The notes: a model not told the origin generated them from the letters alone. Counted from the first letter of the stretch, positions 9,774 to 20,510 are shown. The stretch is 64,000 nt of DNA from Roseomonas sp. (GCA_020249435.1 JADCFQ010000007.1:1-64000); one strand, 5' to 3'. Numbers and translations are program-made.

Positions 9774-11177
9774 TCAATTGGTGGGGGTTGCAGGCGTGCG
9801 GTCTTCCGCCTGGACGCCCAGGAATTTCAGCTTGCGATGCAAGGCGCTTCTTTCCATGCCGACGAAATTCGCGGTCCGGCTGATATTGCCGCCAAAGCGC
9901 AGCAATTGCGCTTCCAGATATTGGCGTTCAAACACTTCCCGCGCATCGCGCAGCGGCAGCGTCATGATTTCCGAACTGCGATCCAGCGTCAGCACGGCGG
10001 GGGCGGCGGACCCAATCTGGGGTGGCAGCATTTCCGGGCGGATCGCTTCCCGGCTTTCGCCCGGCGCCATGATCAGCAGCCAATCCATCAGATTGCGCAA
10101 TTCGCGCACATTGCCCGGCCAATCATAGGCCTGCATGGCGGCGAGCGTGTCTTCCGAAAGCTCACGCGGCGCCATGCCGGTGGTTTCAATCGCGCGGGCC
10201 ATGAAATAGCGCGCGAAAAGCGGCACATCTTCCCGGCGTTCCTTGAGCGGCGGTACGCGGATTGGCACCACCGCGAGGCGATAGAACAAATCCTCTCGGA
10301 AACGCCCGGCGGCGATTTCCGCGGCAAGATCACGATTGGTGGTCGCAATCACGCGCACATCCACCTTGACACGCGTGCCGCCGCCAACCCGTTCAAACCC
10401 CTGTTCCTGCAACGCGCGCACGATCTTGCCCTGGGTCTCCAGCGGCATATCCGCCACTTCATCCAAAAGCAGCGTCCCGCCATGGGCGCGTTCCAACACG
10501 CCCGCGCGGCGGGTTTGGCCCTGAGCGTCAGGCTCCACGCCAAACAATTCTTCCTCGAACCGCGCCGGGTTCAAGATGGCGCAATTCAGCACCACAAAGG
10601 GGCCATCGGCGCGGCGCGATTGCGCATGGATGCTGCGCGCCGCCACTTCCTTGCCAGCGCCTGCCGGGCCGGTCAGCAATACGCGTGAGCCCGTCGGCGC
10701 CACTTTCTCAATGGCGCTCCGCAATTGCTGAATGCCGGCTGACCGGCCAAGCAATTCCGTCTCCGGCCCCGCACGCAGGCGCAGATCACTGTTTTCGCGC
10801 TTGAGCCGCGCCGCTTCCAAGGCACGCGCCAGAACCAGCAGAAGCCGATCCGATTTGAAGGGCTTTTCGATGAAATCATAGGCGCCCTGTTGGATCGCCT
10901 GCACCGCCGTTTCGATGGTGCCATGGCCCGAGATCATCACGACCGGCACTTGCGGTTCTTCCGCATGCATCGCCGCCAGAATGCCCAGCCCATCAAGGCG
11001 GGAATTCTGCAACCAGATATCCAGGATCACCAGCGAAGGCCGGCGCGTGGCAAAGGCCGCCAGCGCGGAATCGGCATCATGGGCCTGACGTGTTTCGAAT
11101 CCCTCATCGCTCAGGATGCCTTCCAGCAGCGCCCTGATATCGGGTTCGTCATCAACAATCAGAATCTCATGCGCCAT
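9774..11177 (-). CDS. ntrX: Response regulator NtrX
   Basis: A 467-residue response regulator with an N-terminal receiver (LIVDDEPDIRALLEGIL, phosphorylatable D in LVILDIWLQ), a central AAA+ domain (Walker A GPAGAGKE, Walker B GGTLLLDEVADM) and a C-terminal Fis-type helix-turn-helix (GGNISRTANFVGMERSALHRKLKFL). The GAFTGA loop that contacts sigma-54 is missing: the equivalent stretch reads FGVEPDAQGQTRRAG. Alphaproteobacterial NtrX proteins commonly show this, so it probably acts without sigma-54. It is the partner of the adjacent NtrY kinase. Confidence 0.95.
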   Translation of the reverse strand: MAHEILIVDDEPDIRALLEGILSDEGFETRQAHDADSALAAFATRRPSLVILDIWLQNSRLDGLGILAAMHAEEPQVPVVMISGHGTIETAVQAIQQGAYDFIEKPFKSDRLLLVLARALEAARLKRENSDLRLRAGPETELLGRSAGIQQLRSAIEKVAPTGSRVLLTGPAGAGKEVAARSIHAQSRRADGPFVVLNCAILNPARFEEELFGVEPDAQGQTRRAGVLERAHGGTLLLDEVADMPLETQGKIVRALQEQGFERVGGGTRVKVDVRVIATTNRDLAAEIAAGRFREDLFYRLAVVPIRVPPLKERREDVPLFARYFMARAIETTGMAPRELSEDTLAAMQAYDWPGNVRELRNLMDWLLIMAPGESREAIRPEMLPPQIGSAAPAVLTLDRSSEIMTLPLRDAREVFERQYLEAQLLRFGGNISRTANFVGMERSALHRKLKFLGVQAEDRTPATPTN

Positions 11178-11195
11178 GCGCGACCTTGCTGCCCC

Positions 11196-13457
11196 TCAAT
11201 TTGCCGCTTGTGGCGCCTTGGCGCCGGAGCCCTCAGAATGCCAGGGAGACTCGCCAAGCGGCAAGACCAGTCTTGCGATGGTGCCCGAGCCCTCTGGCCG
11301 GGCCGCGAGGCTGATGGAACCACCATGGTCTTCCATGATCTTTTTCACAATGGCAAGGCCAAGCCCGGTGCCCTTCGGCTTATGCGTCACATAGGGTTCG
11401 GTCAGTCTTTCGGGCGGTTCTTCGCTGGGCAGGCCAATGCCATTATCCGTCACCTCAAAGGCCAGCATATCGCCTTCCTGGATGATGCGGGTTTCAATCC
11501 GCCCGGCTTCACCGCCTTCGCGCATGGTGATGGCATCCGCGGCATTCTGCAAAAGATTGGTCAGCGCCTGGCCGATCAGGCGGCGATCACAGGGCAGTTT
11601 CAGCCCCTCAGGCCCCGCATGGTTGTCGTAGGTGATATCGGGATGCGCATTGCGTTGCAGCACCAGCGCTTCCAGCATCAGGCGATTGGCATCTTCCGGT
11701 TTGATCACCGGCTGCGGCATGCGCGCAAAGGCCGAGAATTCATCCACCATGCGCCCGATATCTTCCACCTGCCGCACAATCGTATCCGTGCATTGGCGGA
11801 AAGTATCGGGATCATCGGTGATCTGGCGCAGATAGCGGCGCTTGAGCCTTTCGGCGGAAAGCTGAATGGGTGTGAGCGGGTTTTTGATTTCATGCGCGAT
11901 GCGCCGCGCCACATCCGCCCAGGCTGCCTTGCGCTGCGCCGATTGCAATTCGGTGATGTCGTCAAAGGTCAGCACATAGCCTTCAATGCGCCCGCCCAGG
12001 GTCTCTGTGCCGATCCGCGCGAGCAAGATCCGCTTGGCATTGGCCGGCCCGATCAGGATTTCAGCGACACGTGGGCGTTCCGGATTGGCCGCCGCCGCTG
12101 CCAGCAATTCCGCGAATTCCGGGGCGATGCGCGCGAATGGCAACCCAATCGCGGCATCCAGATCAACGCCGAGCAGCGCGCTTGCTGACCGATTGGGCAG
12201 GGTCACACGGCCTTCACTATCAAGCCCGACGACACCGGCTGAAACACCCGACAGCACGGTTTCGGTAAAGCGCCGGCGCTCATCAATCAGGCTATAGGCA
12301 TTCATCAATTCGGCACGCTGCGCGCCAAGCTGGCTCGTCATGCGGTTGAAGGACCGCGCGAGGCGCGCGATTTCATCATCCGCCTCCCCTTCTTCCACCT
12401 TGGTCGCCAGATCGCCGCCGCGCACGCGTTCTGCCGCCAGGATCAGGCGCGAAATGGGCCGCGCGATACGATTGGCCATGAGCAAACCAATCAGCACGGC
12501 AGCCAGCAGCACAAGCAGGGTGGCAATGGCGAAAATCAGGAAGAAGGTGATTTGCAGGCTTTCCCGATTGCGGTCGAGCTGATTGTATTCATTGAAGGAA
12601 ATCTCGGTCCGCCGCATATGCCCCAAGACCGAAGGATCAAGCGGGCGCGTGATCAGCAGCACCAGACCGGGCGGGATATTAAGCTGCACCATGGCGCGCA
12701 CGCGCCCTTCCTCAGCCTCACTCGGCAGCACCACCACTTCACCTGAGCGCACCGCCTCCAATGCCCAGGCTGGTGGCAAATCCACCAGGTTCGAGATGCC
12801 AAGGCCCGCATTCGCCACCACCTGGCCGAGCACGGGTTCAAAAATGATGGAGCTCGTCAGGCCACGCAACGCGGTATGGGTCGCAAGCAACCGCGCAAAG
12901 GCAACGCCATTATCGGGCAGCAGCACCTGTGCCGCGCGATTGAGGTCATTCGCCATGAACAGGATATCGGCGCGGATCGTATTGCGATGCTCATCCAGAT
13001 AGCCGCGTGAGGCCACCAGCGATGCTTCCAGCGTGTCGCGCACGCGGTCACTGAACCAGGCCTGAATGCCAAGATTGAAGAATAGCGCGGCAAAGCCCGC
13101 CACGAGCAGCGCGGGCACGGCGGCCACCACGCCAAACAGCAGCACAAGCCGCACATGCAGCCGCGATCCCGCCGCGCCGCGTCGGCGTTCCAGCCACATG
13201 CGCGTGAGCCGCGCCGCGAGTGAGGCGACCAGCAGCAACAGAAAGGCGATATTGGCGAGAATGACGCCGGCCAATTGCCCCGCCCCGGTGGGGCCGATGG
13301 GCGTGCCGCCAGAAAGTGCAGCAAAGGTCGCAAGCCCAACAACCAGGGCCAATAAAGCCAGCGCGAGGGTGAAAACCTTACCGGTGACAATATCAGCCAG
13401 CCGGGTGAACAACCCGCGCGGGCGCGGCGGCGCTTCGGCCAGCGCCTCGGCGGGCAT
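11196..13457 (-). CDS. ntrY: Sensor histidine kinase NtrY
   Basis: A 753-residue membrane histidine kinase. The N-terminal third has several hydrophobic helices and an extracytoplasmic loop. A HAMP domain (NRIARPISRLILAAERVRGGDLATKVEEG), a PAS domain, HisKA with phospho-acceptor in RRIAHEIKNPLTPIQLSAE, and HATPase boxes NAADAI, DNGIGLP and GTGLGLAIVKKI follow. It forms the NtrYX pair linked to nitrogen and redox control. An 18-bp gap separates it from ntrX. Confidence 0.95.
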   Translation of the reverse strand: MPAEALAEAPPRPRGLFTRLADIVTGKVFTLALALLALVVGLATFAALSGGTPIGPTGAGQLAGVILANIAFLLLLVASLAARLTRMWLERRRGAAGSRLHVRLVLLFGVVAAVPALLVAGFAALFFNLGIQAWFSDRVRDTLEASLVASRGYLDEHRNTIRADILFMANDLNRAAQVLLPDNGVAFARLLATHTALRGLTSSIIFEPVLGQVVANAGLGISNLVDLPPAWALEAVRSGEVVVLPSEAEEGRVRAMVQLNIPPGLVLLITRPLDPSVLGHMRRTEISFNEYNQLDRNRESLQITFFLIFAIATLLVLLAAVLIGLLMANRIARPISRLILAAERVRGGDLATKVEEGEADDEIARLARSFNRMTSQLGAQRAELMNAYSLIDERRRFTETVLSGVSAGVVGLDSEGRVTLPNRSASALLGVDLDAAIGLPFARIAPEFAELLAAAAANPERPRVAEILIGPANAKRILLARIGTETLGGRIEGYVLTFDDITELQSAQRKAAWADVARRIAHEIKNPLTPIQLSAERLKRRYLRQITDDPDTFRQCTDTIVRQVEDIGRMVDEFSAFARMPQPVIKPEDANRLMLEALVLQRNAHPDITYDNHAGPEGLKLPCDRRLIGQALTNLLQNAADAITMREGGEAGRIETRIIQEGDMLAFEVTDNGIGLPSEEPPERLTEPYVTHKPKGTGLGLAIVKKIMEDHGGSISLAARPEGSGTIARLVLPLGESPWHSEGSGAKAPQAAN

Positions 13458-13485
13458 GGTCAGGTCATGCGGCGATGCCGGATCA

Positions 13486-14922
13486 TCACGCGCCGCGCAC
13501 CACGGGAAGTTCCAATTCCCGCAGCTTCTTCCGCAACGTATTCCGATTGAGCCCGAGCATGGCCGCCGCCTTGATCTGATTGCCTCTTGTCGCGCTCAAT
13601 GCCATGCGGAGCAAGGGGCGTTCAACCTCGGCGAGCACCCGGTCGTATAATTCCTTGACCGGCATGCCATCCTTATGGGCAGCCATGAAGCTGGCCAAAT
13701 GGCGTTCCACCGCCTGTTCCAGGGTCATGGGCGCGGCCTGACCATCGGGGCCGGCGACGGGCGCGGCTTCGGCCAACTCCGCCGCCACGGCATCGGCGCC
13801 GATCACTTCCTGGGGATAAAGGGCAGCCATGCGGCGCATCAGGTTTTCCAATTCGCGCGCATTGCCGGGCCAGCCATGGCCTTTGAGCGCCTCAAGCGCC
13901 TCGGGCGCCAATTGCTTGGAAGGCAGGCCGGCAGCGCGGGCACGATCCAGAAAATGTCGCGCAAGCAAGGGGATATCTTCCAGCCTTTCGCGCAAGGGTG
14001 GCAGGCGGATCGGCACCACATTCAGGCGATAGAACAAATCCTCGCGAAACAGCCCCTGGCGGATCTGGTGGCGCAAATCGCGATGGGTCGCGGCCACAAT
14101 GCGCACATTGGCCTTGATCGGCTGGCGCCCACCCACCGTGGTGAATTCACCTTCCTGCAAAACCCGCAGCAAGCGGGTCTGCGCCTCGGGCGGCATATCG
14201 CCGATCTCATCCAGGAACAGCGTGCCGCCGGCGGCCTGTTCAAAACGACCAATGCCGCGGTTGAGCGCGCCAGTGAATGCGCCGCGTTCATGGCCGAACA
14301 ACTCGGCTTCGATCAATTCGCGCGGAATCGCCGCCATATTGATGGCGACAAACGGCCCGGCGCGGCGCTTGCCGTAATCATGCAAGGCGCGGGCGATCAG
14401 TTCCTTGCCGGTGCCGCTTTCCCCGGTGACCATCACGGTCAGATCGGTGGTGGTGAGCCGCGCGACCGTCCGGTAGATTTCCTGCATTGCGGCGGACCGC
14501 CCGATCAAGGGCAGTTTTTCGCCTTCCGCTTCCTCGGGCGGGGGGGCATCCGGGGGGGCTGCCAAGGCGCGTTCCACCGTGCCCAGAACTTCCTTCAAAT
14601 CGAAGGGCTTGGGCAAATATTCAAAGGCGCCGCGTTGGGTTGCCTTCACGGCGGTGGCGAAGGTGGATTGCGCGCTCATGACAATCACGCGCATCTCGGG
14701 CCGCACGCGACGGATGCGCGGCACCAGATCAAGCCCGTTTTCATCCGGCATCACCACATCGGTGATGACCACATCCCCTTCCCCATCCTCCACCCAGCGC
14801 CAAAGCGTCGCCGCCGAGGATGTCGCGCGCACCTGATACCCGGCGCGGCCAAGCGCCTGGCTTAGTACAGTGCGAATGGCGCGATCATCATCGGCAATCA
14901 GGACGGTGCGGGATTCATTCAT
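13486..14922 (-). CDS. ntrC: Nitrogen regulation response regulator NtrC
   Basis: A 478-residue sigma-54 activator. The receiver has [12 protein letters not shown] and the phospho-D in [11 protein letters not shown]. The AAA+ domain keeps GESGTGKE and an intact GAFTGA in [12 protein letters not shown], and the Fis-like helix-turn-helix is [21 protein letters not shown]. It activates nitrogen-assimilation genes when phosphorylated by NtrB. The ATG at 14922 overlaps the ntrB stop (TGATG), so it was chosen over a start 26 codons further upstream. Unlike NtrX next door, all sigma-54 contact residues are present. Confidence 0.96.
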   Translation of the reverse strand: MNESRTVLIADDDRAIRTVLSQALGRAGYQVRATSSAATLWRWVEDGEGDVVITDVVMPDENGLDLVPRIRRVRPEMRVIVMSAQSTFATAVKATQRGAFEYLPKPFDLKEVLGTVERALAAPPDAPPPEEAEGEKLPLIGRSAAMQEIYRTVARLTTTDLTVMVTGESGTGKELIARALHDYGKRRAGPFVAINMAAIPRELIEAELFGHERGAFTGALNRGIGRFEQAAGGTLFLDEIGDMPPEAQTRLLRVLQEGEFTTVGGRQPIKANVRIVAATHRDLRHQIRQGLFREDLFYRLNVVPIRLPPLRERLEDIPLLARHFLDRARAAGLPSKQLAPEALEALKGHGWPGNARELENLMRRMAALYPQEVIGADAVAAELAEAAPVAGPDGQAAPMTLEQAVERHLASFMAAHKDGMPVKELYDRVLAEVERPLLRMALSATRGNQIKAAAMLGLNRNTLRKKLRELELPVVRGA

Positions 14923-16043
14923 CAGGCGCTCTCCTGCCAACCCGCCGGGGGCGCCGGCATGGAAAGTTTGAATAATGTGCGTCCGGGGCGGGAATCGCAT
15001 TCGATCAAGCCGCCAAGATCGGTCACCAGCTTCGCCACCAGCGCGAGGCCAAGCCCCTGCCCGCCCTTCTTGGTGGAGACAAAGGGCTCAAACAGCGTCG
15101 CCTGGATGTCTTCAGGGATGCCCGGCCCATTGTCGCGCACTGTCACCAGCAGCGGCAGATGCACCCGCTCGGCCGAGGTCGGCACCGCGATGCGTACGCC
15201 ATGCTGATAGGCGGTGGACAGCACGATTTCACCATGGATCGGGTCCACCGCCTCGGCGGCATTTTTCACCAAATTCAGGATGATCTGGACCAGAATGTCG
15301 CGATTGCCCCAAACCGGCGGTAGCGACGGGTCATAATCTTCCGTAACCTTCAAATGCGCGGCAAAGCCCGTCTGCGCAATGCGCCGCACATGATCCAGCA
15401 CCTGATGGATATTGACCGGCCCCAATTCGACCGGGCGTTCGGAGAAGATGTCAAAGCGATCCACCAGGCCGCGAATCCGGTCCACCTCATCCTGGATCAG
15501 CAGGCAAAGCTCCTTATCCGCCTCTGGCGCATTCTGTTCCAACAATTGCGCGGCACCACGAATGCCCGAAAGCGGGTTCTTCACCTCATGCGCCAGCATT
15601 GCGGCCATGGCGGAGGCACCGCGCGCCGCGCCCCGAAAGCTGAGCTGCCGGTCGAGCATTTGCGCAGTTGACCCATCCTGCAAGGTTAGCACCACAGCGC
15701 CTTCAATTTCATGCAAAGGCGCGCCATGGACGGAAACGCCGCGGCGATTGATGCGCGGGCTTTCAAGCAGCAGATCGTAATCCGAAACCGGCGAGTCAAA
15801 GCGCCTGATCTGCGCCAGCACGGCAAAGACACGGTTATCCGGCGGCAGGATGTCACTCAGCTTCAACTGACAGAGCGCGCCAGCGGAAAGCCCAAAGAAT
15901 TGCTCGGCGGCACCATTGGCAAAGGTGAAGCGGTCTTCCGCATTCAGCACCACCGCCGGTACGGGCAGGGCGGCAAGCACCATCGCGCTATCAAGTCGCG
16001 CCGTACTGCGATTGGTGGCGGGCAGGCTGGTCCGCGCATTCAT
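14922..16043 (-). CDS. ntrB: Nitrogen regulation sensor kinase NtrB
   Basis: A 373-residue soluble histidine kinase. An N-terminal PAS domain ([21 protein letters not shown]) is followed by HisKA with the acceptor H in [21 protein letters not shown], and HATPase motifs [17 protein letters not shown] and [13 protein letters not shown]. In the known system PII protein switches NtrB between kinase and phosphatase toward NtrC. Its start overlaps the dusB stop and its stop overlaps ntrC, so the three genes are probably one unit. Confidence 0.96.
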   Translation of the reverse strand: MNARTSLPATNRSTARLDSAMVLAALPVPAVVLNAEDRFTFANGAAEQFFGLSAGALCQLKLSDILPPDNRVFAVLAQIRRFDSPVSDYDLLLESPRINRRGVSVHGAPLHEIEGAVVLTLQDGSTAQMLDRQLSFRGAARGASAMAAMLAHEVKNPLSGIRGAAQLLEQNAPEADKELCLLIQDEVDRIRGLVDRFDIFSERPVELGPVNIHQVLDHVRRIAQTGFAAHLKVTEDYDPSLPPVWGNRDILVQIILNLVKNAAEAVDPIHGEIVLSTAYQHGVRIAVPTSAERVHLPLLVTVRDNGPGIPEDIQATLFEPFVSTKKGGQGLGLALVAKLVTDLGGLIECDSRPGRTLFKLSMPAPPAGWQESA

Positions 16044-17095
16044 GCCGCAATCCGCCCTTCCCCGGCTTCGCGGAAGGAATCCCGGACGGCGGTCACGCCC
16101 TTTTCGATCAGCGGGTCGAAAAAGCCATCAATCAGCGCCTGGACCGCTTCCGCCGTTACCGCGTGATTGACCGCCACGCGAAACTCAGCCGAGCCGGGCA
16201 AGCCCTTGGAATACCAGGCAACGTGCTTGCGCGCGATGCGAATCCCGGGCTCCGTGCCGTGATGTTCCAGCATCAGCGCGTAATGCTCCAACAGGATGCG
16301 CTTTTGCTCGGCGAGGCTCGGTTCCTCGGCGCGGATGCCATGCATCAGATGGGCAGCGACCTGCCCAAGCAGCCAGGGCCGGCCATAGGCGCCGCGACCG
16401 ATCATGACGCCATCGGCGCCGGATTGGCGCAAAGCCTCCTCAGCATCCTCAATAGATAGGATATCACCATTTGCAATTACAGGGATTTGCACGGCTTCCT
16501 TTACGCGACGAATGAAGGCCCAATCGGCTTGGCCGGTGTAGAATTGCTGGCGCGTACGGCCATGGATGGTGACCAGGCGAATGCCACAAGCCTCTGCGAT
16601 GCGGGCCAGATTGGGGGCATTCAGGCTGTTATGATCCCAGCCCATGCGCATCTTGAGCGTGACGGGTACGGACACGGCCTTGACGGTCGCTTCCAGAATG
16701 CGGGCAGCGGCGATTTCATCGCGCATCAGCGCGCTGCCGGCGCTCTGCCCCAGGGCAACTTTTTTGACGGGGCAGCCGAAATTGATATCCACCACGGCGG
16801 CGCCGCGATCTACCACCAGCTTCGCGGCCTCCGCCATGGTGGTTGGGTCACAGCCGGCCAATTGGACCGAGGCCGGGCCGCCAAACCCGTCCAGCTCCGC
16901 CATTTTCAGCGTCTGGCGGTTTTCCCGCACCATGGCCTGAGAGGCGATCATCTCCGACACCACCATTGGCGTGCCAAGTGAGCGCGCGAGGCGCCGGAAG
17001 GGCTGATCCGTGAAACCTGACATGGGGGCCAGGATCACGGGCGCGGAAATGGCCAAGCCGCCAAGGTCAATCGGCTTCAGAAGAGGCAGATTCAT
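16040..17095 (-). CDS. dusB: tRNA-dihydrouridine synthase DusB (NifR3)
   Basis: A 351-residue FMN-dependent tRNA dihydrouridine synthase. The TIM-barrel start is APVILAPMSGFTDQPFRRLAR, the catalytic cysteine is in VDINFGCPVKKVALGQSAG, and later motifs are TLKMRMGWD and IPVIANGDI. It reduces uridines in the tRNA D-loop. The family is called NifR3 when it leads the ntrBC operon, as here. The ATG at 17095 begins MNLPLLKPIDLGG; the 19 codons upstream look unlike the family and were excluded. Confidence 0.95.
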   Translation of the reverse strand: MNLPLLKPIDLGGLAISAPVILAPMSGFTDQPFRRLARSLGTPMVVSEMIASQAMVRENRQTLKMAELDGFGGPASVQLAGCDPTTMAEAAKLVVDRGAAVVDINFGCPVKKVALGQSAGSALMRDEIAAARILEATVKAVSVPVTLKMRMGWDHNSLNAPNLARIAEACGIRLVTIHGRTRQQFYTGQADWAFIRRVKEAVQIPVIANGDILSIEDAEEALRQSGADGVMIGRGAYGRPWLLGQVAAHLMHGIRAEEPSLAEQKRILLEHYALMLEHHGTEPGIRIARKHVAWYSKGLPGSAEFRVAVNHAVTAEAVQALIDGFFDPLIEKGVTAVRDSFREAGEGRIAA

Positions 17096-17174
17096 GCCGT
17101 ATGCACCAATTTTGCATTGAATTTGTGCAAAATACCTGAAATCCTCTGCCAAGACAACCCGTTTATGCCTGCTT

Positions 17175-17271
17175 CGCAGGATTCATGCCGCACGACTGGG
17201 CAAGCTGGCAGGAGGCTTTCGTTGGTTGGATGGTACGGCGCAGGATTGATGCCGCGCGACTGGGCAGGGTG
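17175..17271. repeat. Imperfect 33-bp direct repeat
   Basis: Two copies of a roughly 33-bp sequence at 17175-17207 and 17239-17271 differ at about five positions and are offset by 64 bp. Both begin CGCAGGATT and contain CGACTGGGCA. They fill most of the intergenic gap between the divergent dusB and ispDF genes, so they could hold regulator sites for either promoter, or be a recent local duplication. Confidence 0.7.
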
Positions 17272-17304
17272 ACGGGCTAAGCCATTCCATCTTATGCTCG
17301 CAGC

Positions 17305-18450
17305 ATGAAAACCGTGGCACTGCTTCTCTCGGCCGGGCATGGCAGCCGCTTTGGCGCGGCGCAGCCCAAGCAATTCCTGCCCTTGCTGGGCCGGCCCGTG
17401 CTGCGCCATGCCGCCGAGGCACTTTTGGCGGAAGGTTTGGTGGCCGCCCTGCAACCCGTGGCCGCCGCCGGCGAGGAAGCCTTTGTCGCGAGCCTATTGC
17501 AGGGCCTGCCCTGCCTGCCCGTCGTGGCCGGCGGCGCGACGCGGGAGGACAGCGTGCGCGCCGGGCTGGCGGCCATTGCGGCTGAGGCGCCGGATCATGT
17601 TCTGGTGCATGATGCCGCGCGCCCCGTCATCCCCAGGGGCACCATCCCTGCCCTGCTCGCTGCCCTGGAACAACACCCCGGCGCCATCCCGGCCCAACCG
17701 GTCGCCGATACGCTGAAGCGCGTGGCGGGCGGCGTCATTGAGGCGACCGTGCCGCGGGAGGCCCTGTTTCGTGCCCAAACGCCGCAGGCCTTTCGCTATC
17801 AGGCGCTCTCGGCCGCGCATGCGGCCCGCGCCGGGGCGGTGACGGATGATGCTTCATTGCTGGAAGCGCTCGGCCAGCCGGTTGCCATTGTGCCGGGCAG
17901 TGAGCGTAATGTGAAAATCACCTGGCCCGAGGATCTTGCCCGCGTGGAAGCTGAAATGATGGCCCGCATGATGCCGCGCACCGGCACGGGCTTTGATGTG
18001 CATCGCCTGGTGGCCGGGCGGCCCTTGATCCTTTGTGGCATCACTGTGCCGCATAAGCTTGGTCTTGATGGACATTCCGATGCGGATGTCGGGCTGCATG
18101 CGCTGTGTGACGCGATTTATGGGGCCCTGGCGGAAGGCGATATCGGGCGCTGGTTTCCGCCATCTCAGGCGGATTGGAAGGATGCCGATAGCGCGGCCTT
18201 CCTGCGCCATGCGGCCAGCCGGGTTGCTGCGCGCGGCGGCGTCTTGGTGCATGTTGATGTGACGCTGATTTGCGAAAGGCCGAAAATCGCCCCGCATGCG
18301 GACGCCATGCGCGCGCGCATCGCCGAATTGGCCGGGCTGGATGTGGGGGCGGTTTCCGTCAAAGCCACCACGACGGAACGGCTTGGCTTTACCGGCCGTG
18401 GCGAGGGCATCGCCGCCCAGGCGGCAGCCACCATTCTGCTGCCGGCCTGA
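17305..18450 (+). CDS. ispDF: Bifunctional IspD/IspF (MEP pathway)
   Basis: A 381-residue fusion of two non-consecutive enzymes of the MEP isoprenoid pathway. Residues 1 to about 225 are IspD (CDP-methylerythritol synthase; [27 protein letters not shown]). About 226-381 are IspF (MECDP synthase; [49 protein letters not shown]). The fusion is common in alphaproteobacteria. The ATG at 17305 gives a complete IspD N-terminus. The stop lies only 7 bp from the stop of the convergent GGDEF/EAL gene. Confidence 0.97.
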   Translation: MKTVALLLSAGHGSRFGAAQPKQFLPLLGRPVLRHAAEALLAEGLVAALQPVAAAGEEAFVASLLQGLPCLPVVAGGATREDSVRAGLAAIAAEAPDHVLVHDAARPVIPRGTIPALLAALEQHPGAIPAQPVADTLKRVAGGVIEATVPREALFRAQTPQAFRYQALSAAHAARAGAVTDDASLLEALGQPVAIVPGSERNVKITWPEDLARVEAEMMARMMPRTGTGFDVHRLVAGRPLILCGITVPHKLGLDGHSDADVGLHALCDAIYGALAEGDIGRWFPPSQADWKDADSAAFLRHAASRVAARGGVLVHVDVTLICERPKIAPHADAMRARIAELAGLDVGAVSVKATTTERLGFTGRGEGIAAQAAATILLPA

Positions 18451-18457
18451 CGCGGCT

Positions 18458-20299
18458 TTACCCCACGCCAAGCCCTTCCGTCGGCGGATTGGCAATCAGC
18501 TCGGCATAGGCAGCGGCTTCTTTAGGCTTGCCAATCAGATAGCCCTGGGCGCTATTGCAGCCTTCCAGGATCAGGAGCCGCATCTGATCCGGGGTTTCCA
18601 CCCCTTCAGCCGTCACTGCGATGCCAAGGCTGCGCCCAAGCCCGACGACTGAACGCAGGATGGCCAGGCTTTGCGCGCTTTCCGGCAAATCTCGGATGAA
18701 GGAACGGTCCACCTTCAGCCGATCAAAGGGGAAGGACCGCAATTGGGTCAGCGATGAATAACCCGTGCCGAAATCATCCATGGCGATATGGCAGCCAAGC
18801 GCGCGGATGGCGGCCAATTGCGTCGGCGCATCGCCGCTTGCCGGCAGCAGCACGGTTTCGGTCACTTCCAATTCCAGCCGATTCGGGGCGAGCCCGCTTT
18901 CCTTCAGTGCCGCGCGTAGGGTTTGCAAGAGCCGCCCATCCTTGAATTGCGCCGGGGCAATATTCACTGAGACGGCGAGGGTGTCTGGCCAGCGCGCGGC
19001 GGTGCGGCAGGCCTCCCGGATCACCCAATCGCCAATCCGCCCCATCAGGCCGAGTTTTTCTGCAAGAGGCAGGAAATCCGCCGGCGGCACCAGCCCGCTT
19101 TCCGGATGGCGCCAGCGGATCAGCGCCTCAAAACCTGTCAGCCGGCCGGCAGGAAGCGCAATAATGGGTTGATAATGCAATTCAAATTCCTGCCTGCATA
19201 AGGCATTGCGCAGCGCGGCTTCTGCATTGCGCTGCGCCTTGGCGCGGGCATCCATATCGGCACTGAAGCGGCACCAGCGCGGCATTGCCTGCCCATCATG
19301 TTCAAGGCTTGAACGGGCGAGTCCGGCACAGCGCAGCAAAAGGGGCGCGTCATTGCCATCTTCCGGCGCCAACACAAAGCCAAGCCGCGGCGTCACGCTC
19401 ACGGTCTCGCCCAGTACCAGATAGGGGTGGCCAAGCAGATGGGTCAGGCGCTTGGCCATGGCTTCCGCCTGCGAAGCGGTTGAAACATCGGCCTGCAGAA
19501 TGGCGAATTCATCGCCCGCCAGGCGCGCCACCAGATCCGTGCTCCGAATCGCGGCCGAAAGCCGCCTTGCGGCGGCGCGCAACAATTCCTCCTGCGCGGC
19601 ATGGCCGAGATTCGTGGTCACATGGCGAAGACCATCAAGATCAAGCACATGCACGGCGATGCGCGCCGGGCGACGGCCGGGCCTGAGCAGCGCCGTGCTG
19701 ACGCGCGCCGAAAACATGGCGAAATCGGCAAGGCCCGTGACCGTGTCCAAGCCGCCGCCGCCTGGCAGGTTGTGCCTGGTTTGAACAGCCAAGGCCCAGG
19801 TGCCGCTGCCGGCATGGCGAATGGTAAAGCCAAGTCCCGGCGCACCTTCAAGGGTGACTTCCCGTTCATCCTCAACCGGATTCCAGGTGGCGGCGGCGCA
19901 GGCCTGCACCAGGGCGGCGGCGGCATTGGGTTCCAAACGGGGGCTGCTATCCAGCAGATCAGAAAGGCTGGTGAAGCGCGTGGCAGAACCACGGCCCAGG
20001 CCAAGCAGGCCAATCGCACCCTGGCCAAGCGCGCCGATCTGCAGGCTGGTGTCAAAGGTCAGGCGATTATCCATGAGGCTCAGCCACCCCAGGGCCTGGC
20101 ATTTGGGGCGTGAATGCCATCGCCTTTGCCCCATGGGCTCGGGCGGCAGGTCAAGCACAGTCTCATGCACTTCACTCCAGAACAGCTCCGCCTCAGGAAA
20201 GGCCAGTAAGGCCAAGGCGGCGTCGTCTGCTATAAGCGACGGAAGTGAAGGAAGGGTGGAGAGTGTTATCGGCTGCACGAATGCACGCATAGGTTGCAT
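18458..20299 (-). CDS. GGDEF/EAL cyclic-di-GMP protein
   Basis: A 613-residue protein with an N-terminal region of unknown fold (about 1-170), a GGDEF domain (about 190-350) and a C-terminal EAL domain (about 360-605). The cyclase signature is RLAGDEFAI, one residue off GGDEF, so cyclase activity is uncertain. The EAL domain looks catalytically complete: FEALIRWRHP, VSVNIAPAQF, LEVTETVLL, MDDFGTGYSS, KVDRSFI, TAEGVE and QGYLIGKP. It is therefore most likely a c-di-GMP phosphodiesterase, perhaps modulated by its GGDEF half. No transmembrane helix is evident. Confidence 0.92.
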   Translation of the reverse strand: MQPMRAFVQPITLSTLPSLPSLIADDAALALLAFPEAELFWSEVHETVLDLPPEPMGQRRWHSRPKCQALGWLSLMDNRLTFDTSLQIGALGQGAIGLLGLGRGSATRFTSLSDLLDSSPRLEPNAAAALVQACAAATWNPVEDEREVTLEGAPGLGFTIRHAGSGTWALAVQTRHNLPGGGGLDTVTGLADFAMFSARVSTALLRPGRRPARIAVHVLDLDGLRHVTTNLGHAAQEELLRAAARRLSAAIRSTDLVARLAGDEFAILQADVSTASQAEAMAKRLTHLLGHPYLVLGETVSVTPRLGFVLAPEDGNDAPLLLRCAGLARSSLEHDGQAMPRWCRFSADMDARAKAQRNAEAALRNALCRQEFELHYQPIIALPAGRLTGFEALIRWRHPESGLVPPADFLPLAEKLGLMGRIGDWVIREACRTAARWPDTLAVSVNIAPAQFKDGRLLQTLRAALKESGLAPNRLELEVTETVLLPASGDAPTQLAAIRALGCHIAMDDFGTGYSSLTQLRSFPFDRLKVDRSFIRDLPESAQSLAILRSVVGLGRSLGIAVTAEGVETPDQMRLLILEGCNSAQGYLIGKPKEAAAYAELIANPPTEGLGVG

Positions 20300-20357
20300 T
20301 TTCTGTTTTGACTACCCTGAAATAAAAATGCGTTGCAAAATGCAATAGGAAATTCCC

Positions 20358-20390
20358 AAAAAAAGAGGGCCACCCCATTGGGATGGCCCT
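20358..20390 (-). terminator. Rho-independent terminator of the thiolase gene
   Basis: Reading leftward, a GC-rich hairpin (arms AGGGCCA and TGGCCC with inner CCC/GGG pairing, 20366-20390) is followed by seven T residues (20358-20364). It lies 121 bp past the stop of the thiolase gene. Confidence 0.8.
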
Positions 20391-20510
20391 TAGGCAAGGT
20401 TGAGGAAGGCTAAGCTGCCAGGAGCGGGCTATCCCGCTACCAGACATGGCTAACCATGCATCAAGCGTGCCACGATTTTCAGCATCAGGATCGCGCCAAA
20501 AATGCTGGCA

